A stretch of DNA of 64,000 nucleotides from Methylosinus sp. C49 (GTDB taxonomy: Bacteria > Pseudomonadota > Alphaproteobacteria > Rhizobiales > Beijerinckiaceae). Position numbers and translations under genes: made by a program. Positions 38,859-49,817 of this stretch are shown here, piece after piece; the stretch's first letter is position 1, and each line of letters starts with the position of its first letter. The notes under the pieces are model-generated. The model was not told where the DNA came from and made no database searches. It saw only the letters and a program-made list of their open reading frames with translations. Location of the stretch: the NCBI RefSeq assembly GCF_009936375.1, contig NZ_AP022332.1, forward strand, positions 1,054,001 to 1,118,000, written 5' to 3'.

Positions 38859-39353
38859 TCAGCCGCGCGGGGCCTCCGGCTGAGCGACGAAGAGCAGGAT
38901 GAGGCCCAGCGAGCCGATGAATCGAAAGGCCGGCTGCTGGAAGTTCCAATCAATGGAACGCCACATCTGGAACCATTCGCCGCCGATGATCATGAAGCCG
39001 AAAAAATAGAGCGCGAAGCCGAGCGCGAGGCCGCCGATGGCGCATTGCTTGGCGCTTTCGAAGCGCGCCGGCTCGTCCTTTCGTGCGCCAAATAGCCGCA
39101 GCGCGCCATAGAGGCAGAGCGCGCCGAAGGCGAGCTCCGTCGCGATGATCCCGGCATAGAGCAGCCGCTGAAGCGAGTCGGAGACAATGGCGCGGCTCAT
39201 CAGCGCGGCGTCGGCATGGGTCGTGTCCATGGAGACGACATGGCGAAGGACCTCGAAATTCGTGTCATAATCGAAAATATTGCCGAGCCCGGCGATGAGG
39301 CCGAGCAGGCCGGCGCAGGCGGTGAGCAGGATTTTGGCGATGCGGGCGATCAT
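38859..39353 (-). CDS. DUF2165 family small integral membrane protein
   Basis: The 164-residue protein has four membrane segments: ILLTACAGLLGLIAGLGNIFDY, LLYAGIIATELAFGALCLYGALRLF, IGGLALGFALYFFGFMIIGGEWF and FRFIGSLGLILLFVAQPE. The YDTNFEVLRHVVSMDTT loop and GEWFQMWRS are characteristic of DUF2165. The function is unknown. It is divergent from the SGNH hydrolase gene at 39414. Confidence 0.88.
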   Translation of the reverse strand: MIARIAKILLTACAGLLGLIAGLGNIFDYDTNFEVLRHVVSMDTTHADAALMSRAIVSDSLQRLLYAGIIATELAFGALCLYGALRLFGARKDEPARFESAKQCAIGGLALGFALYFFGFMIIGGEWFQMWRSIDWNFQQPAFRFIGSLGLILLFVAQPEAPRG

Positions 39354-39413
39354 GCGGGCGTCCTCCCCAGAGTCGAATAGGATCTATGTCCCGCCGATGA
39401 CGCGGGCGAGGCG

Positions 39414-40079
39414 GTGATGACGACGATCGCGACATTGGCGCAAATTCTTTTCATTCTCGTCTTCTTCCTCTTGCTCTTCGGCGCGCTGATCGCGGCCTCC
39501 GACGCCGGCGTGCGGCGCGCCTTTCGCATCGCGCTGCATCGGCGCGTCGCACGTCTGCGTGCGCCGCGCTACGCCATCGTCGGCGACAGCCTCGCGGCGC
39601 AATGCGTTTGGCGCCCGCTCCGTCGGCGGCCCTTCGACGTGCTGCGCCTCTGCCTCGGCGGCGCGACGCTGAAGGATATAGGCGCGCAAATCGTCGAGGC
39701 GCGCATGATGGGCGCGCGCTGCTTCATCATCGACGGCGGCTTGAACGATCTTCTCTTCGACGCGGCGCCGCTCGCGCAGATCGAAAATGATTTTCGCGCG
39801 CTGTTGCGCCGCCTGCCGGAGGATGCGCGCGGCGTTCTGATGCTCGCGCCTCATGTCGCCGATGCTGCGACGGCGCCGCGCATAGACGAGATCAATGCGC
39901 TGATGCGTGCGCTCGCCGAGGCGCGCGGGCTCGCTGTCGTCGATCTCGCGCCGCAGCTCTCGCACAATGGCGCACGGCGGCCGGAGATGACCGATGACGG
40001 CCTGCATTTCTCGCCGCTCGCCGCGAAGCTATGGGTGCATGCGGCGAAAGAGCGCCTTCTTCGCGATGGGCTCGCCTGA
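39414..40079 (+). CDS. Membrane-anchored SGNH hydrolase-like protein
   Basis: The 221-residue protein has one N-terminal membrane anchor (ATLAQILFILVFFLLLFGALIAA), then an SGNH fold: YAIVGDSLAAQCVW with GDS, CLGGATLKDIGAQIVEAR, DGGLNDLLF and TDDGLHFSPLAAKLW with the Asp-His pair. Substrate unknown; likely acts in the periplasm. The start may be ATG 39414 or 39417. GAGGCGG precedes them. Confidence 0.83.
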   Translation: MMTTIATLAQILFILVFFLLLFGALIAASDAGVRRAFRIALHRRVARLRAPRYAIVGDSLAAQCVWRPLRRRPFDVLRLCLGGATLKDIGAQIVEARMMGARCFIIDGGLNDLLFDAAPLAQIENDFRALLRRLPEDARGVLMLAPHVADAATAPRIDEINALMRALAEARGLAVVDLAPQLSHNGARRPEMTDDGLHFSPLAAKLWVHAAKERLLRDGLA

Positions 40080-40163
40080 GCGCGGCGCGCCCTATGTAAC
40101 GCGGCGCGGGCGCAATTCCACCGGCGCTCGCGCTCACGCCAAAGCGCGAAGGAGGTCGAGAAA

Positions 40164-40655
40164 ATGGGTCTCTTCAATTTTTGGAACAACTCGAAGAGCG
40201 GCGACAAGATCGACAAGAATGCGCCTTCGCCCCAGGGCGCGACCGAGAACGCCGCCGCGCCGGCCGAAGAGCTGAAGAAGGAGATAGAGAAGAAAGGCCT
40301 CGACGCCTCCAAGATCGAAATCTCGGTCGAGGGCGACAAGGTCAAGCTCGGCGGAAAGGCCGAGTCCACCAGCGACGCCGAGAAGATCGTGCTCGCTGTC
40401 GGCAACACCAAGGGCGTCTCGCAGGTCGAGAGCAATATCGTCGTCGGCAAGCAGGAGACCGAGTCGCTCTTCTACAAGGTGCGCCAGGGCGACACGCTGT
40501 GGAAGATCGCCGAGACGCAATATGGCCAGGGCAAGGGCGGAAAATACGAAGAGATCTTCGCCGCCAATCGGCCGTTGCTCTCCGATCCCGACAAGATCTA
40601 TCCCGGCCAGGTGCTGCGTATTCCCAAGGCCCAAGGCGCCGCCGGCCAGGCCTGA
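40164..40655 (+). CDS. BON-LysM protein (Kbp/YgaU-like)
   Basis: The 163-residue protein MGLFNFWNNSKSGDKIDKNA has a BON domain (residues about 35-95, ISVEGDKVKLGGKAESTSDAEKIVLAVGNTKGVSQVESNIVV) and a LysM domain (about 103-156, YKVRQGDTLWKIAETQYGQGKGGKYEEIFAANRPLLSDPDKIYPGQVLRIP). The order and length match E. coli Kbp (YgaU), a cytoplasmic potassium-binding protein. AAGGAGGTC lies before the start. A UUCG hairpin follows the gene. Confidence 0.9.
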   Translation: MGLFNFWNNSKSGDKIDKNAPSPQGATENAAAPAEELKKEIEKKGLDASKIEISVEGDKVKLGGKAESTSDAEKIVLAVGNTKGVSQVESNIVVGKQETESLFYKVRQGDTLWKIAETQYGQGKGGKYEEIFAANRPLLSDPDKIYPGQVLRIPKAQGAAGQA

Positions 40656-40664
40656 TTCTCTGTC

Positions 40665-40690
40665 GCGCGGCCTCCTTCGGGAGGCCGCGT
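40665..40690 (+). terminator. UUCG hairpin after the BON-LysM gene
   Basis: CGCGGCCTCC and GGAGGCCGCG flank a TTCG tetraloop (arms 40666-40675 and 40680-40689), 10 bases after the stop codon. The stem is very stable, but the following TCACGG lacks a T-run, so termination would be inefficient or Rho-assisted. Confidence 0.55.
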
Positions 40691-40829
40691 CACGGCGCCA
40701 GGAAAAAACGGATGCGCGCGCGGGAGCTATTCTCGAAATGCGCGCGCGATATCGAAAACGAATTGCCTCGCAAAGGCGCGCGTCACATATTCCGCGCCGT
40801 AAAAGATCATCCGTCATCGAGGCGAAGAG

Positions 40830-41258
40830 TTGAATCTCCATACCGCGTGTCGCGCGACGCTCATCGCCGCCATATTGCCGCTCGCTGCGAGCGCGTCGGC
40901 GGATAGTCTCCCGCAGCGCCGGCCCGGTTTCTGGCGCATAAAGACCATATCGCCGGAAGTGGGATTGCAGTCGCATGACGTCTGCATCGAGGCGGGCGAT
41001 GGCCTGCTCGGCGCTCCGCAAGACAATTGCACGAAGCCGACGGTCGAATCCGCGCAGGGCGGCGAGGTCATCGTCACCTTTTCATGCGATCTCCATGGCG
41101 CGCGCGAGGTGACGAGCCTTTTGTTCACCGGTGATTTCTCGAGCTGGTATCGCGCGCAATCGAAGACGACGCTCACGCAAAAGAGCGGCGCCACGCGCGA
41201 GCGCTCCGGCTTCACCATAGACGCGAAATTTCTGCAGCCCGAATGCCCGAAGCCGTGA
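40830..41258 (+). CDS. DUF3617 family secreted protein
   Basis: The 142-residue protein is predicted to begin at TTG 40830 and has a signal peptide (RATLIAAILPLAASASADS). The mature part has the DUF3617 pattern RRPGFWRIKTISPEVGLQSHDVCIEAGDG and paired cysteines (DNCTKPTVES, VTFSCDLHG). These secreted proteins are uncharacterised. The start choice is uncertain because no ATG lies in frame before the signal peptide. Confidence 0.72.
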   Translation: MNLHTACRATLIAAILPLAASASADSLPQRRPGFWRIKTISPEVGLQSHDVCIEAGDGLLGAPQDNCTKPTVESAQGGEVIVTFSCDLHGAREVTSLLFTGDFSSWYRAQSKTTLTQKSGATRERSGFTIDAKFLQPECPKP

Positions 41259-41280
41259 CGCCTCAGCGCTTCGTGACGCC

Positions 41281-41613
41281 TCAACGTTTGGGCGCGAGGC
41301 CGACGATATAGGCCGAGAGCGAGTCGATCTCGTCCGGCGTGAGGATGAGATTGGGCATGTTCCGATGCGAGCTGCGCAGAAAAACCTTGATCGCCAACTC
41401 CGTCGTCGAGGGCATGCGCGCCACATCGACGAAGCTCGGCGCCTTGGCGGCCTCGTCCTTGGCCGGCGTCTTCTCGTCTATGCGATGACACTCGACGCAG
41501 AGCGAGGCGGCGAGACGCCGCCCGGCCGCAGGATCGCTCGATTGCGCGCGCGCCGGCGCCGCGACGCTTCCGCAAGCGAGGAAGGCTAGGAACATCGGCG
41601 TCGCGCGATTCAT
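41281..41613 (-). CDS. Small monohaem cytochrome c
   Basis: The 110-residue protein starts MNRATPMFLAFLACGSVAAP, a signal peptide, and has one haem-binding CVECH in AASLCVECHRIDEK. SSHRNMPNLILTPDEIDSLSAYIVGL supplies a Met ligand and the final helix. It is a periplasmic electron carrier; its partner is unknown. It is on the same strand as pyrE, 30 bases downstream, and convergent with the DUF3617 gene. Confidence 0.9.
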   Translation of the reverse strand: MNRATPMFLAFLACGSVAAPARAQSSDPAAGRRLAASLCVECHRIDEKTPAKDEAAKAPSFVDVARMPSTTELAIKVFLRSSHRNMPNLILTPDEIDSLSAYIVGLAPKR

Positions 41614-41643
41614 GGGCTCTCCCTCCGAAATGGCATGCAAGGC

Positions 41644-42240
41644 CTATATGGTGAAATCGGCGCGCTTGAAAATCGACACGAGCGTGATTCCTTTCTCGGC
41701 GAGCTTTTCCGCCGCGCCTTCCTCACGGTCGATCACGACCAGTGCGCGCGTCGCCCGCGCCTGCGGGTGTTCCTCCACCATGCCGGCGATGGCCTCCAAT
41801 ATAGAGCCGCCCGTCGTCGCCACATCGTCCACGATCAGCGCCTCGCCGCCCTCGGGCACATAGCCGTCGATGCGCTCCTTGGCGCCATGGCCCTTGGCCT
41901 CCTTGCGCACGAAGAAAGCCTCGACCGGCGCGCCTTTGGGAAAGCTCACCGCGGCGATGGCCGCCACCATGGGCACGGCGCCCACGGCCAGCCCGCCGAC
42001 GCCCTTTATCCCCTGCGCCTTCATATAATCGACGACGATATCGGCGATGAGATGCGCGCCCTCCGGCAGCATGGTCGTCTGGCGCAGCTGGAAGAGATAA
42101 TTGCTCTTGCGGCCCGAGGAAAGCGTGAAATCGCCGCGCAGCAGCGAATGCGTGTCGATCAGCCGATGCAGCCGCGCCCAGCGCGGATCGGCGGAATCGA
42201 GAACGGCGTCGGGACGGGAAGGCGCGCGCGTGTCGCTCAT
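41644..42240 (-). CDS. pyrE: Orotate phosphoribosyltransferase PyrE
   Basis: The 198-residue type I phosphoribosyltransferase has FTLSSGRKSNYLFQLRQTTM, GGLAVGAVPMVAAIAAV, FFVRKEAKGHGAKERIDGY and the PRPP motif EALIVDDVATTGGSILEAI. It makes OMP in pyrimidine synthesis. The start is ATG 42240. It is divergent from recA, with the SOS box in the shared intergenic region. Confidence 0.96.
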   Translation of the reverse strand: MSDTRAPSRPDAVLDSADPRWARLHRLIDTHSLLRGDFTLSSGRKSNYLFQLRQTTMLPEGAHLIADIVVDYMKAQGIKGVGGLAVGAVPMVAAIAAVSFPKGAPVEAFFVRKEAKGHGAKERIDGYVPEGGEALIVDDVATTGGSILEAIAGMVEEHPQARATRALVVIDREEGAAEKLAEKGITLVSIFKRADFTI

Positions 42241-42559
42241 GGGCTGTCGAAACTCCGCTGTCGATCATGAGAAATAGGCCGGGAGCCGGCTCGCGTCCCT
42301 TACGCCGAGGAACTCGCGGACTTCAAGCCGGTTCCATTCCTCGGCTCGCGCCGGGGCAGGCTCCCGGTCCCCCCGGCCGGGACGGCGCGGGAAAAATTAC
42401 AGAGAACAAAAAAAGAACTTGGCGACGAGAACAAATGCGATACAATCTGCCCATCCGATCTTCTGTTCGTCACCGATCCAATCATCACAAGTCTTTCGCC
42501 CCGGGGCCGCATCTCGCGTTGCGCCCGCCGCCCGACCCGTGCCAGAAGGAATCATCGCC
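42241..42559. promoter_or_regulatory. pyrE-recA divergent intergenic region
   Basis: These 319 bases carry the SOS box (42404-42418) and the recA ribosome-binding site AGAAGGA (42545-42551). No additional gene or strong terminator was recognised. The left part has imperfect GC-rich repeats (GGGAGCC near 42281 and GGCTCCC near 42357). Confidence 0.5.
42404..42418 (+). promoter_or_regulatory. LexA (SOS) box upstream of recA
   Basis: GAAC at 42404-42407 and GAAC at 42415-42418 are exactly seven bases apart, with an all-A spacer. Reverse complement is GTTC-N7-GTTC, the alphaproteobacterial LexA consensus. It lies 141 bases before the recA start. LexA is expected to repress recA here and release it upon DNA damage. 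Confidence 0.85.
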
Positions 42560-43639
<1,080 letters not shown>

Positions 43640-43656
43640 TCGCAGACAGCGAACGC

Positions 43657-43710
43657 CCACCCTCCCCTTCAGGGGGAGGGTCGGACGGCGCAGCCGTCCG
43701 GGGTGGGGTC
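43657..43710. repeat. REP-like unit after recA
   Basis: CCCACCCTCCCCTTCAGGGGGAGGGTCGGACGG is followed by CGCAGCCGTCCGGGGTGGGG. It contains the same GGGGAGGGTC module as the composite repeats after trmD (8148-8255) and inside thiG-thiE (12936-13078), here as a single copy. It lies 18 bases after the recA stop codon and could shape the recA 3' end. Confidence 0.7.
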
Positions 43711-43894
43711 GCGGCGCGAAGACTCTCCGAGGCGCCATCCCCTTCCGCGAGCCGCGCCGCCTGTTCCACTTCGCGGACAAATGCTCTAGAAGGGCTCGGT
43801 TCGCGCCGGGCCTTTTCCTTTTCCCTGCAACGGTTACGGCCGAGCGCGCGTTCGATGGCTTTTCGAGCCGAACAAGCGGGCGACAAGAACCGAT

Positions 43895-46561
43895 ATGAGT
43901 GGCGTCAACCAGATCCGTTCGACCTTCCTCGACTATTTCTCGCGCAATGGACACGAGAAGGTCGCATCCTCGCCGCTCGTCCCGCAGAACGATCCCACGC
44001 TGATGTTCACCAACGCCGGCATGGTGCAGTTCAAGAACGTCTTCACCGGCTTCGAGAAGCGACATTACGCGCGCGCCACCACCGCGCAGAAATGCATGCG
44101 CGCCGGCGGCAAGCACAATGATCTCGACAATGTCGGCTACACCGCGCGGCATCTGACCTTCTTCGAGATGCTCGGCAATTTCTCTTTCGGCGATTATTTC
44201 AAGGAAGGCGCCATAGAACTCGCCTGGAATTTCGTCGCCCGTGAGCTCGCCCTGCCGCGCGAAAAGCTGCTGGTCACCGTCTATCACGACGATGACGAGG
44301 CGTTTTCGCTGTGGAAAAAGATCGCCGGCTTCTCTGACGATCGCATCATCCGCATCCCCACCGCGGATAATTTCTGGAGCATGGGCGACGTCGGACCTTG
44401 CGGACCTTGCTCCGAGATCTTCTTCGATCAGGGCGAAAGCGTCGCCGGCGGCCCGCCCGGCAGCCCGGACGAGGATGGCGACCGGTTCCTGGAGTTCTGG
44501 AACCTCGTCTTCATGCAATATGATCAGACCGCGCCCGGCGAGCGCGCGCCGCTGCCGCGACCCTCGATCGACACCGGCATGGGCCTCGAGCGCATCGCCG
44601 CCCTTCTGCAGGGCGTGCATTCGGTTTTCGAGATCGACCTCTTCCGCCGCCTCATCGGCGCCGTGGCCGACGCGACCAATGTCGATTCCGCCGGCCCGCA
44701 GGCCGCGAGCCACCGCGTCATCGCCGATCATTTGCGCGCCTCGGCCTTTCTCGTCGCCGATGGCGTGACGCCTTCGAATGAGGGCCGCGGCTATGTGCTG
44801 CGCCGAATCATGCGTCGCGCCATGCGCCATGCGCAGCTTCTGGGCGCCGCCGAGCCTTTGATGCATCGGCTCGTCGGCGCTCTCGTCTCCGAGATGGGGC
44901 TCGCCTATCCCGAGCTGACCCGCGCGGAAAGCCTCATTCGCGACACGCTGCTCACGGAGGAGACGCGCTTCCGCCAGACATTGGCGCGCGGCCTCTCCAT
45001 CCTCGACGAGGAGAGCGCCTCGCTCACGGCCGGCGCGAGCTTTTCCGGCGAGACCGCCTTCAAGCTCTACGACACTTATGGCTTTCCGCTCGATCTCACC
45101 GAGGATGCGCTGCGCCCGCGCGGCATCGTCGTCGACAAGGCGGCATTTGAGACCGCCATGGAGCGCCAGCGCGCCGAGGCCCGCAAGGCCTGGGCCGGCT
45201 CCGGCGAGACGGCGACCGAGGCCGTCTGGTTCGCGCTCGAGGAGCGTCTCGGCGCGACAGAATTTCTCGGCTATGACCGGGAGAAGTCCGAGGGCCAGAT
45301 CGTCGCCCTTCTCCACGAGGGAGCGGAGACCTTCCGGCTCGAGACCGGCGCGCGCGGCGCCGTGCTGCTCAATCAGACCCCCTTCTACGCCGAATCCGGC
45401 GGCCAGATCGGCGATATCGGCGTGATGCGCGCCAAGGGCGTGCGCTTTCGCGTCACCAATACGCAAAAGAAGGTTCACGGCCTCTTCGTCCATGAGGGCG
45501 TGGTCGAGGAGGGCGCGCTCACGCCCGGTCTCGCCCTCGAGCTCGAGGTCGAGCACGCACGTCGCAACGCCGTGCGCGCCAATCATTCGGCGACGCATAT
45601 TCTGCACGAGGCTTTGCGCCGCGTGCTCGGCGATCATGTCGCGCAAAAGGGCTCGCTCGTCGCGCCGGACCGGCTGCGCTTCGACTTTACGCATCCCAAG
45701 CCGCTGAGCGAGGAAGAGATCGCCGCCGTCGAGCAGATCGCCAATGAGGTGGTGCAGGACAACGCCCCGGTCGAGACGCGGCTGATGGGACAGGACGAGG
45801 CCATTCGCTCCGGCGCCCGCGCGCTGTTCGGCGAGAAATATGGCGATGAGGTGCGCGTCGTCGCCATGGGCCATGCGCCCGTTGACGCCGATCGCGCATT
45901 TTCGGTCGAGCTCTGCGGCGGCACCCATGTGCGCCGCACCGGCGACATCGGCCTCATCAGCATCGTCTCGCAGGGCGCCGTCGCCTCGGGCGTGCGACGC
46001 ATAGAGGCCAAGACGGCGGAAGGCGCCCGCGCCCAGCTCGTCTCTGAGGCCAAGGCTTTGCGCGAGATCGCCGCTCTCGTCCGCGCCACCGTCGACGAGG
46101 CGCCCGCCCGGCTGGCGAGCCTCATCGAGGAGCGCAAGAGCCTGGAGCGCGAGCTCGCCGACGCCAAGCGCAAGCTGGCCATGGGCGGCGGCGGCAATGC
46201 CGGGGCGGAACCGGTCCGCGAGGTCGCCGGCATCAAGCTCTTCGCCAAAGCGGTCAACGGAATAGACGCCAAGGATTTGAAGTCGCTCGTCGATGAGGCC
46301 AAGAAGACGATCGGCTCGGGCGTCGTCGCCATCGCAAACGCCTCGGCCGACGGCAAGGCGGGCGTCGTCGTCGGCGTGACCGCCGATCTCACCGCGCGCT
46401 TCAACGCCGTCGATCTGGTGCGCGTCGCTTCCGAGAAGCTCGGCGGCAAGGGCGGCGGCGGGCGGCCAGATCTCGCCCAGGCCGGCGGCCCCGACGCCAC
46501 TGCGCTCGAAGCCGCGCTGGCAGCGATCGAGGAGACGCTGCGGATCAAGGCGGCGCCGTGA
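43895..46561 (+). CDS. alaS: Alanyl-tRNA synthetase AlaS
   Basis: The 888-residue class II synthetase starts [20 protein letters not shown]. The catalytic core has [44 protein letters not shown]. The editing domain has the zinc motifs [12 protein letters not shown] (HxxxH) and [13 protein letters not shown] (CxxxH). The C-terminal DHHA1/oligomerisation domain ends at about residue 885. It charges tRNA-Ala and deacylates mischarged Ser and Gly. The K+ channel gene overlaps its stop codon (GTGA). Confidence 0.98.
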   Translation: MSGVNQIRSTFLDYFSRNGHEKVASSPLVPQNDPTLMFTNAGMVQFKNVFTGFEKRHYARATTAQKCMRAGGKHNDLDNVGYTARHLTFFEMLGNFSFGDYFKEGAIELAWNFVARELALPREKLLVTVYHDDDEAFSLWKKIAGFSDDRIIRIPTADNFWSMGDVGPCGPCSEIFFDQGESVAGGPPGSPDEDGDRFLEFWNLVFMQYDQTAPGERAPLPRPSIDTGMGLERIAALLQGVHSVFEIDLFRRLIGAVADATNVDSAGPQAASHRVIADHLRASAFLVADGVTPSNEGRGYVLRRIMRRAMRHAQLLGAAEPLMHRLVGALVSEMGLAYPELTRAESLIRDTLLTEETRFRQTLARGLSILDEESASLTAGASFSGETAFKLYDTYGFPLDLTEDALRPRGIVVDKAAFETAMERQRAEARKAWAGSGETATEAVWFALEERLGATEFLGYDREKSEGQIVALLHEGAETFRLETGARGAVLLNQTPFYAESGGQIGDIGVMRAKGVRFRVTNTQKKVHGLFVHEGVVEEGALTPGLALELEVEHARRNAVRANHSATHILHEALRRVLGDHVAQKGSLVAPDRLRFDFTHPKPLSEEEIAAVEQIANEVVQDNAPVETRLMGQDEAIRSGARALFGEKYGDEVRVVAMGHAPVDADRAFSVELCGGTHVRRTGDIGLISIVSQGAVASGVRRIEAKTAEGARAQLVSEAKALREIAALVRATVDEAPARLASLIEERKSLERELADAKRKLAMGGGGNAGAEPVREVAGIKLFAKAVNGIDAKDLKSLVDEAKKTIGSGVVAIANASADGKAGVVVGVTADLTARFNAVDLVRVASEKLGGKGGGGRPDLAQAGGPDATALEAALAAIEETLRIKAAP

Positions 46562-47817
46562 GCGAGGGGGGCGCAGCGATCGAGGAGGCGCCGTCCGGCC
46601 TCCGCCGCCGCGTCCATATTCTGCTCGACAGCGGCGGCGTCGGCGATCGCGCCGCGCAAATCACCCATGGAGCGCTGATGGCGCTCGTCATCCTCTCCGT
46701 CGGCGCGGTGATCCTCGAATCCGATCCCGACCACGCCGCGCGCTATGGCGCGCTCTTCCGCGTGGTCGAATATGTCGCCGTCGCCGCTTTCAGCGTCGAA
46801 TATGCGCTGCGCATTTGGAGCGCGCCGGATCATGCGCTCTATGCCGCCATGCGCCCCGGGCGCGCGCGCCTCGCCTTCTTCTGCTCGGCTTCGGCGCTGG
46901 TCGATCTCATCGCCATTGCGCCATTCTATCTTTCCGTCATCCTCGCCGCGGATCTCCGCGTGCTGTTATTCCTGCGCCTCGCGCGCTTCTTCAAGCTGGC
47001 GCGCTATTCGCCGGGCATACGCTCCATCTTCGCCGTGCTGGAGGCGGAGCGCAAAGCGCTCGCCGCTTCCGGCATCGTGCTGTTCGGCGTGGTGCTGTTC
47101 ATGGCGACGGCCATGCATATCGCCGAGCATGACGCGCAGCCGGAGGCTTTCCGCTCCATTCCCGCCGCCATGTGGTGGGCGATCCAGACCATAGCGACGG
47201 TCGGCTATGGCGATGTGGTGCCCCATACGCCTTTGGGTCGCGTCATCGCGGCAATCTCCATGGTGATGGGCTTCGTCATGCTGGGCTTGCCGGTCGGCAT
47301 CGTCGCCACCGCTTTCGCGGAGGAGATTCACCGGCGCGAATTCGTCGTCACCTGGAGCATGGTCGCCAAGGCGCCGCTGTTCGCCACGCTCGACGCGTCG
47401 GCGATCGCCGAGATCATGCGCTATTTGCGTGCGCAATCTCTGCCGGCGGGCGCGCTGATCGTGAGGCGCGGGGAGCCGGCGCATTCCATGTATTTCATCG
47501 CGGCCGGCGAGGTGGAGGTGGAGCTGCCGAGCGGGCCGGCCCGTCTCGGCGAGGGGCAGTTCTTCGGCGAGATCGCGCTTTTGCGCAAGACGCGCCGCAC
47601 CGCCAATGTGCGCGCCGCGACGCCGATAAAGCTGCTGATACTCGACGCTTTCGACCTACATGTTTTCACGCAGCGCAATCCCGAGATCGGACGCCATATA
47701 GAGGCGGTCGCGGCCAGCCGCTCAGAGTTTCGGCCCGTGGTCCGCGAAGGCGATCTCGCAGAAGCGGAAATCGACGCGCGACCTTCCGCCGCGCGAGAAT
47801 TCGCCGTGAAGCCATGA
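46558..47817 (+). CDS. Cyclic-nucleotide-binding potassium channel
   Basis: The 419-residue protein begins at GTG 46558, overlapping the alaS stop. It has six membrane segments; S4 is [17 protein letters not shown], with regularly spaced Arg/Lys, and the pore has [16 protein letters not shown], the TVGYGD potassium filter. The C-terminal cyclic-nucleotide-binding domain (about residues 260-380) has [30 protein letters not shown] and [22 protein letters not shown]. This layout matches MlotiK1-type channels of rhizobia. It is likely in the inner membrane and gated by cAMP. Confidence 0.9.
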   Translation: MSEGGAAIEEAPSGLRRRVHILLDSGGVGDRAAQITHGALMALVILSVGAVILESDPDHAARYGALFRVVEYVAVAAFSVEYALRIWSAPDHALYAAMRPGRARLAFFCSASALVDLIAIAPFYLSVILAADLRVLLFLRLARFFKLARYSPGIRSIFAVLEAERKALAASGIVLFGVVLFMATAMHIAEHDAQPEAFRSIPAAMWWAIQTIATVGYGDVVPHTPLGRVIAAISMVMGFVMLGLPVGIVATAFAEEIHRREFVVTWSMVAKAPLFATLDASAIAEIMRYLRAQSLPAGALIVRRGEPAHSMYFIAAGEVEVELPSGPARLGEGQFFGEIALLRKTRRTANVRAATPIKLLILDAFDLHVFTQRNPEIGRHIEAVAASRSEFRPVVREGDLAEAEIDARPSAAREFAVKP

Positions 47818-47875
47818 GGGCGCCCCTGACAAAACCGGCGCCCGCGTCTTAGATCGATGAGAGGAGGGAGCGCTC

Positions 47876-48304
47876 ATGCATGAGAAAATCCTCATTCCGC
47901 TCGATTTGACCGAGCCGGACCTCACGCGGCTCGCGCTGGACGAGGCGCTCGCCCTCGCCCAGACCGCGCCACAGCCCAAGCTTCGGCTCGTCAATGTGCA
48001 ATCTCTGGTGCCAGTCGCCTTCATCGACTACATCCCGCCGAATTTCGACGAGGAGCTGCGCACGGCGGCGGAGCAGGAGCTCGCAGATGTCGCGGCCAAG
48101 ATCGACTATCCGAAGAATCTGCTGACGACTGTGGTCCGCTTCGGCGCGATCTATCCCGAGGTGCTGGCGGAGGCGGAAGACTGGGGCGCAGATCTCATCG
48201 TGCTCGGCTCGCATCGGCCGGCCATGTCCACCTATCTGCTCGGCTCCAACGCCAAGACCATCGTCCGCCACGCCAAATGCTCCGTGCTGGTGGTGCGGCG
48301 CTAA
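47876..48304 (+). CDS. Universal stress protein family
   Basis: The 142-residue protein MHEKILIPLDLTEPDLTRLA has an alternating fold with VRFGAIYPEVLAEAEDWGADLIVLGSHRPAMSTYLLGSNAKTIVRHAKCSVLVVRR. The end corresponds to the UspA nucleotide-binding loop, though the first G-x-x-G step reads GSHRP, without the usual second Gly, as in some non-canonical Usp proteins. A GAGAGGAGGGAG site precedes the start. Role: stress adaptation, unspecified. Confidence 0.9.
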   Translation: MHEKILIPLDLTEPDLTRLALDEALALAQTAPQPKLRLVNVQSLVPVAFIDYIPPNFDEELRTAAEQELADVAAKIDYPKNLLTTVVRFGAIYPEVLAEAEDWGADLIVLGSHRPAMSTYLLGSNAKTIVRHAKCSVLVVRR

Positions 48305-48340
48305 AGTCGTCGGACCTTCGATCGAAAGGCCCGATGGCGA

Positions 48341-48799
48341 TCAGTCCTTGCGGTCCTTTTTGGCGCGGACGCGCTCGCGGACGCATTCGCGTATGAAGAC
48401 GCGCAGGCTCGCGCGTTCCACCCCGCGCGCCGCGGCCTCCTGCCGGCATTGCTGCCGCTCGACGCGCGTCGACACGCGGCCGAAATAGCAGCGCCCCAAA
48501 AAGACCTCGCGCTCCGATCCGACGAGGTTGCGCTCATTGGCGCGTCCTTGGCAGGCATGGCGAATGCGCCGCGCCTCGAATTTGGTGAGCCGCTTGCGCG
48601 CCGGCGCCGGTTGCGCGGACTTGCCGGCGAGCGCTGGCGGCGGGGCGGGCGGCGCGGCGGGCGTAGCCTCCAGCGCCGGCGGCTTGTCCGCGCCATTTGC
48701 GGCGAAGGCCGGGGTCCCGACGGAAAACGCGCAAATCAGCAGTCCCCAAAATCCGACGGCGATGCGGCGGGCGCTCGGGGCGGGCGAAACGGATGTCAT
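48341..48799 (-). CDS. Secreted protein with PsiF-like repeats (1)
   Basis: The 152-residue protein starts MTSVSPAPSARRIAVGFWGL, a signal peptide, then a Pro/Ala spacer, then two PsiF-like repeats: RHACQGRANERNLVGSEREVFLGRCYFGR and QCRQEAAARGVERASLRVFIRECVRERVR (C...A...L/G...ER..F...C pattern). Function unknown; a periplasmic location is inferred. The start at 48799 is preferred to an upstream in-frame ATG at 48964 because the latter would precede the signal peptide. A second protein of this type is at 52449-53006. Confidence 0.72.
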   Translation of the reverse strand: MTSVSPAPSARRIAVGFWGLLICAFSVGTPAFAANGADKPPALEATPAAPPAPPPALAGKSAQPAPARKRLTKFEARRIRHACQGRANERNLVGSEREVFLGRCYFGRVSTRVERQQCRQEAAARGVERASLRVFIRECVRERVRAKKDRKD

Positions 48800-48917
48800 T
48801 TTCTTGTCTCGCGGGCGAAGGGCGGGATGACGAGCTTTGTCTTCGTGGGCGAATAGACGATTTTCATCGTTCCGGGGGAGGCGCTCCCACAATTTCAACG
48901 GCTGCTCGCGCAGGCCA

Positions 48918-49415
48918 TCAGCCATTCCGGTCCGGGCGCATGCCGCGGCGGCGGAAGAGATCATGCGCCCCGAGCACGTCGCGGGGCAGCACGTGATCGG
49001 CGATACGGCGCTGCTCGTCGGAGAGCGAGGCGAAAAAGCTGCTCTCGGCGTCGGCGAGAGCGCGCAAATTCTCCACGTGACGGCTCAGCCGATCGGCGCG
49101 CGCGCGCAGCGGCGCGCCGGGGTCGCGCGGGGCGATGTCGCGATTGCGGTCGATCGCCGCGGCGACGATGGCGGCGTCCCGATCTCGAACCAGGGCGTGC
49201 AGCTGCTGCGCGAAGGCGGAGAACAGCCGTTCCTGCTCGCCAGAGAGCCGAAGGGCGCCTCGCCATTCGTCCATATGGCTCTCGAGCGGATTGCGCCTCG
49301 GGACGAAGGGGTTTTCCGCGGGACGATTGAGCGGCTCGGCGATCGGCGCGTCTGCGACGACGAAGGCCATGAGGCTCACCGCCAGAGCAATAGCGAAGCG
49401 CAGCAACATCGTCAT
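48918..49415 (-). CDS. Spy/CpxP-like (LTXXQ) periplasmic protein
   Basis: The 165-residue protein MTMLLRFAIALAVSLMAFVV has a signal peptide, then a helical domain with LRLSGEQERLFSAFAQQLHALVRDRDAAIVAAA and FFASLSDEQRRIADHVLP, the LTxxQ-like signature. Such proteins are periplasmic chaperones. The gene is 118 bases upstream of the PsiF-like gene on the same strand, so the two may form an envelope-stress unit. Confidence 0.78.
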   Translation of the reverse strand: MTMLLRFAIALAVSLMAFVVADAPIAEPLNRPAENPFVPRRNPLESHMDEWRGALRLSGEQERLFSAFAQQLHALVRDRDAAIVAAAIDRNRDIAPRDPGAPLRARADRLSRHVENLRALADAESSFFASLSDEQRRIADHVLPRDVLGAHDLFRRRGMRPDRNG

Positions 49416-49817
49416 AGAACCCCGATGGAATTTCGGAACCCGATGGAAACTCGACTCCGGTCCCTACGCCGCCTTTGAGACGGAACCATGGCCGCCGCCA
49501 TAATTTCGTCGCTCGCCGTCGCCACGGCTAGCCCGTTAACGACGACTCCGGGCCTCACATTAACGAATCGGCCCGTAATGCGCAAAATCCCTCGTCTCGG
49601 CGCGAGGCCGCGTCCTCGCGTCTGGGTCGGAACATCCCATAATTTCAGCGATATTTTAGAAATACCCCGAAATTTCGCCTATTTCGGTCATCTCTTGGTA
49701 TACTTACGAAAAATGTCGTAAAATCTAAATGGATTGGCCGAAAAACTGAGCTATCGGCTTACGGAGCAAGCAAAACAATAAAACTAATCTCGTCTCCACA
49801 TCGGGGAGACGACGAAG
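49416..49817. promoter_or_regulatory. AT-rich intergenic region before the transglutaminase-like gene
   Basis: These 402 bases between divergent genes contain no supported gene. From about 49630 the DNA is unusually AT-rich, with ATTTTAGAAATACC and TATACTTACG stretches that could be promoters. A CGTCTCC/GGAGACG hairpin (49791-49811) covers the likely Shine-Dalgarno of the next gene. Confidence 0.5.
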
